DNA of 29,265 nt. Origin: Methylobacterium sp. Its GTDB lineage: Bacteria; Pseudomonadota; Alphaproteobacteria; Rhizobiales; Beijerinckiaceae. How positions within the stretch are numbered: position 1 is the stretch's first letter; each line of letters opens with the position of its first letter. The notes under the pieces were generated by a model, which saw nothing but the letters and a program-made list of their open reading frames with translations, ran no database searches and was not told where the DNA came from. Made by a program: the position numbers and the translations under genes. The DNA lies in assembly GCA_021154065.1 (NCBI GenBank), contig JAJKJG010000124.1:1-29265 (forward strand). Reading direction: 5' to 3'. Below, piece after piece: positions 23,553-29,265 of the stretch.

Positions 23553-26101
23553 CGCACGGTCCCCCGGGCCGGCGCCGCGGCGGGGGCGTTCTCGGCGACC
23601 GCCGCGGCCACGACCTTCACGGCGCATTTCTTGAAGTCGGTCTGCTTCGAGATCGGGTCGGTGGCGTCGAGCGTCACCTTGTTGATGAGCTGGCTTGCGT
23701 CGAAGAACGGCACGAAGACGACGCCGGGCGGCATCTTGTTGCGCCCGCGCGTCTCGACGCGGGAGCGGATCTCGCCGCGTCGCGAGGCGATCCTCACCTC
23801 CTGGCCCCGGCGCAGCCCGCGCTTCGCCGCGTCGTCGGGGTGCATGAACAGCACGGCGCCCGAGAAGGCCTTGTAGAGCTCGGGGACGCGCAGCGTCATC
23901 GAGCCGGAATGCCAGTGCTCCAGCACTCGCCCGGTGACGAGCCAGAGGTCGAACTCCTGGTCCGGCGACTCCGCCGGCAGCTCGTACGGCGCCGCGATCA
24001 GGTTCGCCTTCTTGTCGGGGTTGCCGTAGAACTGCAGCCCAGCCCCTTTCTCGACGTACGGGTCGTGGCCCTCGCGATAGCGCCACAGGGTTTCCTTGCC
24101 GTCGACCACGGGCCAGCGCAGGCCGCGCACCTGGTGGTAGGTGTCGAAGGGCGCGAGGTCGTGGCCGTGCCCGCGGCCGAAGGAGGCATATTCCTCGAAC
24201 AGCCCCTTCTGGACGTAGAACCCGAAATGCTTCGCCTCGTGGTTCTCGTAGCCAGGGTCGGCCTCGGCGAGGGGGAACTTGTTGGCTTCGCCATTGGCGT
24301 AAAGGACATCGAACAGCGTCTTGCCGCGGTATTCGGGCGCCTTGGCGAGGATGTCCTCCGGCCAGACCTCGTCGGTGGTGAAGCGTCTGGAGAACTCAAT
24401 CAACTGCCACAGGTCGGACCGCGCCTCGCCCGGCGCCTCGACGAGCTGGTGCCAGAAGTGGGTCCGCCGCTCGGCGTTCCCATAGGCGCCTTCTTTCTCG
24501 ACCCACATCGCGGTCGGCAGGATGAGGTCGGCCGCCATCGCCGTGACGGTCGGATAGGGGTCGGAGACCACGACGAAGTTCGCGGGGTTGCGGTAGCCCG
24601 GATAGGTCTCGTTGTTGGTGTTTGGCGCCGTCTGGAGGTTGTTGTTGCACATGATCCAGTAGGCGTTGAGCTTGCCGTCCTTGAGCATGCGGTCCTGCTG
24701 CACGGCGTGGTAGCCGACCTTGCCGGACAGGAGGCCCTCCGGGAGCTTCCAGGTGTGCTCGGCGTGCTTGCGGTGCTCGGGGTTGGCGACCAGCATGTCG
24801 GCCGGAAGGCGATGCGAGAAGGTGCCGACCTCGCGCGCCGTGCCGCAGGCGGACGGCTGCCCGGTGAGCGAGAACGGGCTGTTGCCGGGCTCCGCTATCT
24901 TCCCGGTCAGGAGGTGGAGGTTGTAGACCATGTGGTTCGCCCACACGCCGCGGACGTGCTGGTTGAACCCCATCGTCCAGAGCGACATCACCTTGGTCTT
25001 CGGGTCGGCGTAGAGCTTGGCGAGCCTTTCCAGTGTCGTCTTCGGCACCCCCGCGAGCTCGGACACCTTGTCGGCTGTGTATTCGGCCATGAGCTTCGCG
25101 TAGGCTTCGAAATCGGATGGGTGCGAGACCTGCGCGTCGTTGGCGTGCTGGGCCCGCTGCTCGAGCACGTGCTCCGGCCGCAGGCCGTAGCCGATGTCGG
25201 TGTTGGCCATCCGGATGTTGCAGTGCTTGTCGACGAAGTCGCGCTTCGCCGCGCCGGTCTGGATGATGTAGTTCGCGATGTAGTTCAGGATCGCGAGGTC
25301 GGTACCGGGCTTGAAGATGATCGGCACGTCCGACAGGTCGGTCGAGCGGTGCTCGTAGGTCGACAACGTCGCGATCCGCACGTGCGGGGCGGACAGCCGG
25401 CGGTCGGTCACCCGGCTCCATAGGATCGGGTGCATCTCCGCCATGTTCGAGCCCCAGAGCACGAAGGCGTCGGCGTGCTCGAAGTCGTCGTAGCACCCCA
25501 TCGGCTCGTCCATGCCGAAGGTTCGGATGAAGGCGACGGCCGCCGAGGCCATGCAATGGCGGGCGTTCGGATCGAGGTTGTTGGTGCGGAAGCCCGCCCG
25601 CATGAGCTTCGAGGCGGCGTAGCCCTCGAAAATCGTCCATTGCCCCGAGCCGAACATGCCGACCGCGTCCGGGCCCTTCTCCTTCAGCACGCGCTTGAAC
25701 TGCCGCGCCATCTCGTCGAAGGCGCGATCCCACGAGACCGGCTGGAACTCGCCGTCCTTGGCGAACTGCCCGTTCCTCATGCGGAGCAGCGGCTGGGTCA
25801 GCCGGTCGGCGCCGTACATGATCTTCGACAGGAAGTAGCCCTTGACGCAGTTGAGGCCGCGGTTGACCTCCGCCTTCATGTCCCCGTGCGTGGCGACGAC
25901 CTTTCCATCCTTGACGCCGACCATGACGCCGCAGCCGGTGCCGCAGAAGCGGCACGGGGCCTTTGACCATTGCAGCTGGACGTCGGGCCCGGCAGGCAGG
26001 TTCTGCGCCGACGCCGGCAGGGTGACGTTGGCGGCGGCGGCGGCCGCAGCGGCGGCCTGGGCCTTGATGAACGCACGTCGCGAGAGATCCATCGCAATCA
26101 T
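23549..26101 (-). CDS. napA: Periplasmic nitrate reductase catalytic subunit NapA
   Basis: An 850-residue molybdopterin (bis-MGD) enzyme that reduces nitrate to nitrite in the periplasm. It has a twin-arginine leader (SRRAFIKAQ, Arg8-Arg9) with a poly-Ala core. Four cysteines bind the 4Fe-4S cluster (CRFCGTGC at 50-57, Cys85 in LNCVKGYF), and the Mo ligand Cys183 lies in [10 protein letters not shown]. The C-terminal MGD-binding domain is intact ([17 protein letters not shown]). Length is typical for NapA. The start MIAMDLSRR at 26101 overlaps napD's stop as ATGA. Maturation needs NapD, encoded just upstream. Confidence 0.97.
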   Translation of the reverse strand: MIAMDLSRRAFIKAQAAAAAAAAANVTLPASAQNLPAGPDVQLQWSKAPCRFCGTGCGVMVGVKDGKVVATHGDMKAEVNRGLNCVKGYFLSKIMYGADRLTQPLLRMRNGQFAKDGEFQPVSWDRAFDEMARQFKRVLKEKGPDAVGMFGSGQWTIFEGYAASKLMRAGFRTNNLDPNARHCMASAAVAFIRTFGMDEPMGCYDDFEHADAFVLWGSNMAEMHPILWSRVTDRRLSAPHVRIATLSTYEHRSTDLSDVPIIFKPGTDLAILNYIANYIIQTGAAKRDFVDKHCNIRMANTDIGYGLRPEHVLEQRAQHANDAQVSHPSDFEAYAKLMAEYTADKVSELAGVPKTTLERLAKLYADPKTKVMSLWTMGFNQHVRGVWANHMVYNLHLLTGKIAEPGNSPFSLTGQPSACGTAREVGTFSHRLPADMLVANPEHRKHAEHTWKLPEGLLSGKVGYHAVQQDRMLKDGKLNAYWIMCNNNLQTAPNTNNETYPGYRNPANFVVVSDPYPTVTAMAADLILPTAMWVEKEGAYGNAERRTHFWHQLVEAPGEARSDLWQLIEFSRRFTTDEVWPEDILAKAPEYRGKTLFDVLYANGEANKFPLAEADPGYENHEAKHFGFYVQKGLFEEYASFGRGHGHDLAPFDTYHQVRGLRWPVVDGKETLWRYREGHDPYVEKGAGLQFYGNPDKKANLIAAPYELPAESPDQEFDLWLVTGRVLEHWHSGSMTLRVPELYKAFSGAVLFMHPDDAAKRGLRRGQEVRIASRRGEIRSRVETRGRNKMPPGVVFVPFFDASQLINKVTLDATDPISKQTDFKKCAVKVVAAAVAENAPAAAPARGTVR

Positions 26102-26430
26102 CCCTGCTTCGCCGCGGCCTCGGTTTCCGCGGCGGCCTCGAACTGGTGAAACACAAGCGCGGCCGACATCACGCCGTCGAGCAGCGAGATCTCGTTCATC
26201 CGGGTGACGATGTCCGCCTCCGTGGCGGTCTCAAGGGTGATGATGAGCTTGCCCCCGGCCTCGGCGTGGATCTCCACGCCGGGCGTAGCGGCGAGCGCCG
26301 CCCGGACGCCGGGCAGGCCCGCGGGGCGGACATGGACGACCAGGCTGGAGACGTGCGCCTCCGGCGGCGCCGGCCCGATCAGGCGTCCGGCCAGGAGCTC
26401 GCGGCGGGAGGGCATGTCGGCGGCGCTCAT
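26098..26430 (-). CDS. napD: NapA signal-peptide-binding chaperone NapD
   Basis: A protein of about 110 residues. It has the NapD core: [20 protein letters not shown], then [35 protein letters not shown]. NapD binds the Tat leader of NapA and delays export until cofactor loading. I prefer the ATG at 26430 ([12 protein letters not shown]), which has GAGG upstream; a GTG at 26439 would add three residues. The N-terminal SRRELLAG resembles a Tat-like motif, but the protein is expected to be cytoplasmic, so this is probably chance. Second gene of the operon. Confidence 0.92.
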   Translation of the reverse strand: MSAADMPSRRELLAGRLIGPAPPEAHVSSLVVHVRPAGLPGVRAALAATPGVEIHAEAGGKLIITLETATEADIVTRMNEISLLDGVMSAALVFHQFEAAAETEAAAKQG

Positions 26431-26440
26431 CGGGCGCACC

Positions 26441-26599
26441 TCAGACCGGACCGGGAGGTCCGGTGAACATGTAGTAGAACCAGACGAGGAACCCCCATCC
26501 GGCGACGACGCCGACGGCGATGAAAGGCCAGATCACCACGGCAAGCAGGAGGAACAGCAGCCGCTCGCTGCGCCGCCGAGAACCTGCTGGATCGTACAT
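26441..26599 (-). CDS. napE: Small membrane protein NapE
   Basis: A 52-residue single-span membrane protein too short for most ORF filters. Reading from ATG 26599 gives MYDPAGSRRRSERLLFLLLA, then a long hydrophobic segment (VVIWPFIAVGVVAGWGFLVW) and a short tail FYYMFTGPPGPV. NapE proteins have this shape, including a basic N-terminus before one transmembrane helix and the YM-x-x-GPPG end. The role in Nap is not established. It is the first gene of napEDABC; napD begins 10 bases after its stop. Confidence 0.9.
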   Translation of the reverse strand: MYDPAGSRRRSERLLFLLLAVVIWPFIAVGVVAGWGFLVWFYYMFTGPPGPV

Positions 26600-27042
26600 A
26601 AACCTTCTCGTGACTCAGCGCTGAAACCGCTGCGGATTAAACACGTCTCGTCGCAGCACGTCGAGCGTGCCGTCGGAACATGTGCAACAGGCGCAACCGG
26701 CGTGGCTTCACGGTCGTTCGGTCTCATTGGCGCTGCTAGCGCTTCCGGCGGCAGCACCAGTGGCACTCCCCTTGAGCATCCACGCCTTGCCGTGGGACGC
26801 TTGATCGGTTCGGACACCGCCCAACCGCCTGCCGTATGTCTCAATCGTACCTTTGCTCGTTAAAGGTCGAAGGTCAGCTCGTGGCACATGCGTGCGGGCT
26901 CGTGTGCCTCAAGCCCGACCAGCTCGCTCGCAAGGGTCGTCAACCGCGCCGGGGTTCCCCTCCGCCCCGCGAAGCAGGACGGTTTCGGGCTCGGCCTAAC
27001 CAGGACCCTCCCTCCCGTCCCGGCCGAAGGCCTGCCGCCTTG
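26600..27042. other. 443-bp gap upstream of the nap operon
   Basis: No gene is visible that I can support; the open frames have no family features. The nap promoter should lie here, since napE starts at 26599 on the minus strand. I searched by eye for an FNR/FixK/NnrR-type box (TTGAT-N4-ATCAA) and found no full match, only a half-like TTGATCGGTTCGGA at about 26797. The downstream end of the orphan binding-protein gene is at 27043. Confidence 0.5.
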
Positions 27043-27999
27043 TCACTCGATCACCTCGTCAGCGCGAGCGAGGAACGAAGCCGGCACTTCGAGACCAAGC
27101 GCTGCGGCGGTCTTCAGGTTGACCACCAGCTTGAAACGGGTGGGCCGTTCGACCGGCAGATCGCCCACCGTCGCGCCGTTCAGGACCTTGCCGATCAGGC
27201 TGCCGGTTCTTCGGAAGAGCTCCTGAAGCTCGGGCCCGTAAGCGAGAAAGCCACCAGCCTCCGCAAAATCAGGGAATTGATTCACGGCCGGCATACGAGC
27301 CTTGAGCGCGAGCTGCGCCAAGGGCTCCGGATATCCCCCGAACAGCGGCGAGGACAGCATGAAAATTCCATCCGAGCGGGCCCGAGCTGTCGCGAAGGCT
27401 CCCTCGAAGTCTGATCGTTGAGCGACCTCGATGATCGCGAGCTCGATGCCCAACGCACTGGCAGCCGCCTGAGCGGCGCGCTTCTGCACCTCGCCGGAAG
27501 CGGGATGCCATAAGGCTGCGACCCGGCGAACCGCCGGAGCGCCCTCACGGAGGAGCTGCATGCATTTGGCCGTGAAGTCCGGCAGGTCGAGGAACACGCC
27601 ACTGAGCTTGCCGGCAGGTCGGGCCAGGCTATTCACCCACCCGTTCGCGACAGGATCGGACTCGAGGTCCATGGCTATCACGGCTGTCCCGGGCGCGTTC
27701 ATCAGCGCAGCTGTTACGGCCGGAGGGCTCACGGCACAGATCACGTCGACGGACCGTGCAGCGAGATCGGCCGCGAGGCGCGGCAGGAGCTCGCTGCGGC
27801 CTTCTGCGAGGGATGGGATGATTGTCGCGTTGCTTGCGGTTCCACCTGCGCTCGCGAGCCCTTCTCTTACCGCGATGATCCGGGATCCCACCGCCGCGGA
27901 ACCTGGATGAAGGAAACCGACCTGCGCCCTATGCTGAGATCGCGCTCCCCTCGGCAGAAGCGCGCAGCCGCTCGCGAAAATGAAGGCCCGCCGCCTCAT
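27043..27999 (-). CDS. Orphan ABC-type substrate-binding protein (PF04392-like)
   Basis: A 318-residue exported binding protein. The N-terminus (MRRRAFIFASGCALLPRGAR) has consecutive arginines before a hydrophobic core. The fold is a two-lobe periplasmic binding protein (VGFLHPGSAAVGSRIIAVRE; VDVICAVSPPAVTAALMNAP; MPAVNQFPDFAEAGGFLAYG), ending in the family tag SFLARADEVIE. This family occurs in Hyphomicrobiales in many copies, mostly without adjacent permease or ATPase genes, as here. It overlaps the upstream homolog's stop as ATGA. Ligand unknown. It may act as a periplasmic sensor partner rather than a transporter. Confidence 0.9.
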   Translation of the reverse strand: MRRRAFIFASGCALLPRGARSQHRAQVGFLHPGSAAVGSRIIAVREGLASAGGTASNATIIPSLAEGRSELLPRLAADLAARSVDVICAVSPPAVTAALMNAPGTAVIAMDLESDPVANGWVNSLARPAGKLSGVFLDLPDFTAKCMQLLREGAPAVRRVAALWHPASGEVQKRAAQAAASALGIELAIIEVAQRSDFEGAFATARARSDGIFMLSSPLFGGYPEPLAQLALKARMPAVNQFPDFAEAGGFLAYGPELQELFRRTGSLIGKVLNGATVGDLPVERPTRFKLVVNLKTAAALGLEVPASFLARADEVIE

Positions 28000-28985
28000 T
28001 CGATCACCTCGTTGGTGCGCAGCAGAAACTCTCGCGAGACTTCGATGCCGAGCGACTTGGCGGTCTTCAGATTGAGCACGAGCTCAAAGCTGGTCGGTGC
28101 CTGGATCGGCAGCTCGCCCGGCTGGGCGCCTCGGAGAATGCGGTCGACATAGGCCGCTGAGCGTCGATACAAGTCGGCGACGTCTACCCCGTAAGACATG
28201 AGGCCGCCCTCGACCGCCATGTTGCGGAACGCGTAGACCGCAGGCAGGCGATGACGGGCCGCGAGCTCGATAATCGATGCGCGGTTGGCGACGATAAAGA
28301 CGTCAGGCGGCACCACGAGGGCGCTGTTTGGCTCCCGCGCGAGCGCGGCCACCGCCTCTTCCATTTCTGCGACCGAGTGGACCGGAAGGATGTCCAACCT
28401 GAGCGTGAAGGCCGGAGCGGCAGCCTCGATTGGCTGCACGAAGAAAGAGCCTCCAGCCACCGCCACCTGTGGATTGAACAGGACTCCGACCCGACGCACG
28501 CCGGGCGCAATTTCTTTTAGCAGTTCGAGCCATTTTTCGCCCATCGTCGCTTCGACATTGGTGAAGCCGGTGGCGTTGCCGCCCGGCCGAGCCAGGCTTG
28601 CGGCGAACTTCTCGCCGAGCGGATCGGCCGCCGAGACGAAAACGACGGGGATCGTGCGGGTCTCGGCAAGCAGGGCTCTGACGGCGATCGTGCTCCTGGC
28701 GAGGAGCACGTCCGGCTTCAGGGTCACCAACTCCTTGCTGGCAGCGGCGAGGCGGTCCTTGTCACCGGCCGCGAAACGATAATCGATGCGGAGGTTCGCC
28801 CCGTCGGTCCAGCCGAGGCTCTGCATGGCTTCGAGAAACGCCGTTCTCTCGGTACCCCACTCCGGATCGTTTTCGCCGCTGGTCACGAGAACGCCGAGCC
28901 GCCGCGCCTGCTGCGCGCGCGCCGCAAGCGGTCGTGCGAGAGCGGCGAGGGCCCCCATTCCCGCTATGACCTCCCGCCGCCTCAT
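27996..28985 (-). CDS. Orphan ABC-type substrate-binding protein (PF04392-like), upstream paralog
   Basis: A 329-residue protein. I chose the ATG at 28985 (MRRREVIAGMGALAALARPL, then AARAQQ: an exported leader with an Ala-x-Ala site); the frame from 29048 adds an unlikely tail. Typical family stretches are RRLGVLVTSGENDPEWGTER, VTLKPDVLLARSTIAVRALL, GEKWLELLKEIAPGVRRVGV and FRNMAVEGGLMSYGVDVADL, with the end tag EFLLRTNEVIE. It forms a two-gene operon with the next homolog (4-nt overlap). The two share only moderate similarity, so the duplication is old. No transporter genes accompany them. Confidence 0.92.
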   Translation of the reverse strand: MRRREVIAGMGALAALARPLAARAQQARRLGVLVTSGENDPEWGTERTAFLEAMQSLGWTDGANLRIDYRFAAGDKDRLAAASKELVTLKPDVLLARSTIAVRALLAETRTIPVVFVSAADPLGEKFAASLARPGGNATGFTNVEATMGEKWLELLKEIAPGVRRVGVLFNPQVAVAGGSFFVQPIEAAAPAFTLRLDILPVHSVAEMEEAVAALAREPNSALVVPPDVFIVANRASIIELAARHRLPAVYAFRNMAVEGGLMSYGVDVADLYRRSAAYVDRILRGAQPGELPIQAPTSFELVLNLKTAKSLGIEVSREFLLRTNEVIE

Positions 28986-29135
28986 GAGCACCTCGCCACG
29001 CACCAGGAAGAAGGCTACGCTGGTCATCGCCTCAAAGTCACGCGGCATGGGCAGGAGCTGAGGGCGAAGCCATCGTTCGCTTAGCGCCCATCCTCGCCTC
29101 TGGGTCAGACACTGCCCATCGGCCTGCGCGCGCGA

Positions 29136-29195
29136 TCCGGGATGCCTCGACGCTTGAGCGGACGGGATCCCGGATAGCCGCTTCGCGGCTTCCGG
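29136..29195. repeat. REP-like hairpin upstream of the predicted chaperonin promoter
   Basis: CCGGA (29170-29174), AGCCGC (29176-29181), TTC, GCGGCT (29185-29190) and TCCGG (29191-29195) form a near-perfect stem-loop. A second, weaker pair, GATCCGGGAT (about 29136-29145) and GGGATCCCGGA (about 29164-29174), overlaps it. Short palindromes of this composition recur in Hyphomicrobiales intergenic DNA. It lies between the 5' end of a minus-strand gene and a plus-strand promoter, so it is not an obvious terminator. Confidence 0.65.
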
Positions 29196-29225
29196 AACGA
29201 CGGCGCGAGGTCTTGAAAAAAGTCC

Positions 29226-29254
29226 TTGACGCTCTTTTCTGGTGTGCTTATAAT
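29226..29254 (+). promoter_or_regulatory. Sigma-70 type promoter, TTGACG-N17-TATAAT
   Basis: The -35 box TTGACG (29226-29231) and the perfect -10 box TATAAT (29249-29254) are exactly 17 bases apart on the plus strand. The spacer is AT-richer than the surroundings. Together with the CIRCE half-site that follows, this is the arrangement of alphaproteobacterial groESL promoters. Confidence 0.85.
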
Positions 29255-29255
29255 C

Positions 29256-29264
29256 CTAGCACTC
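29256..29264 (+). promoter_or_regulatory. CIRCE operator half-site (HrcA), truncated by the window edge
   Basis: CTAGCACTC (29256-29264) matches the left arm of CIRCE (TTAGCACTC-N9-GAGTGCTAA) at 8 of 9 bases, directly after the -10 box, where CIRCE normally lies. The right arm is beyond the window. HrcA would bind here to repress a chaperonin gene pair in the absence of heat stress. Confidence 0.75.
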
Positions 29265-29265
29265 C

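Noticed and set aside
26797..26810. Possible FNR/FixK box upstream of napE
   Set aside because: Only the left half resembles TTGAT; the right half is TCGGA rather than ATCAA, and it lies about 200 bp upstream.
26533..26844. 103-codon minus-strand frame overlapping napE
   Set aside because: It overlaps napE in another frame, is cysteine-rich with no motif, and NapE itself is recognisable.

Overview
The window is about 65-70% GC and gene-dense, with long antisense open frames that are mostly shadows. Several marks point to an alphaproteobacterium of the Hyphomicrobiales (Rhizobiales): a palindromic intergenic repeat of the GCATGATC...GATCATGC type, a DUF6894-like small protein, PF04392-type orphan substrate-binding proteins ending in ARADEVIE, a napEDABC operon, and a chaperonin-type promoter with a CIRCE half-site at the right edge. 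The genus cannot be fixed from the sequence alone.

Left part (1-7.5 kb). A 250-bp nested palindrome is followed by three paralogous small secreted proteins on the minus strand, with a Rhizobiales-type palindrome between the second and third. Next come a methylmalonyl-CoA mutase small subunit whose reading frame carries an in-frame palindromic repeat, a divergent secreted SH3-like protein, and ubiA coupled to a small secreted four-cysteine protein. A DUF6894-like protein, an apparently frameshifted lipoprotein and a conserved small protein complete this part.

Middle (7.6-20 kb). A three-gene ABC importer (Tat-exported binding protein and two permeases, no ATPase) faces a DapA-family aldolase/dehydratase gene. 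Then comes a signalling operon read on the minus strand: a 1730-residue soluble histidine kinase with eight tandem GAF domains, a single-domain response regulator, and a response regulator fused to a class III nucleotide cyclase. The three genes overlap by 4 nt at each junction. Just upstream lies a 32-codon stub that keeps only the two ends of a PF04392-type binding protein. Two small plus-strand genes follow, one of unknown family and one DUF3597.

Right part (20-29.3 kb). A PAS-only protein sits downstream of a nitronate-monooxygenase gene that is broken by a single extra base. Next is a complete periplasmic nitrate reductase operon, napEDABC, including a 52-residue napE, followed by a translationally coupled DUF4142 gene whose signal peptide is in another frame. 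Two overlapping orphan binding-protein genes follow. The window closes with a REP-like palindrome and a near-perfect sigma-70 promoter running into a CIRCE half-site, which predicts groESL just beyond the edge.

The most interesting unit is the eight-GAF kinase / regulator / regulator-cyclase operon with its deleted binding-protein gene. It looks like a cytoplasmic multi-input sensor with a cyclic-nucleotide output. The other notable points are the in-frame repeat inside mutA and a cluster of apparent +1 frameshifts at 21.2-22.4 kb.
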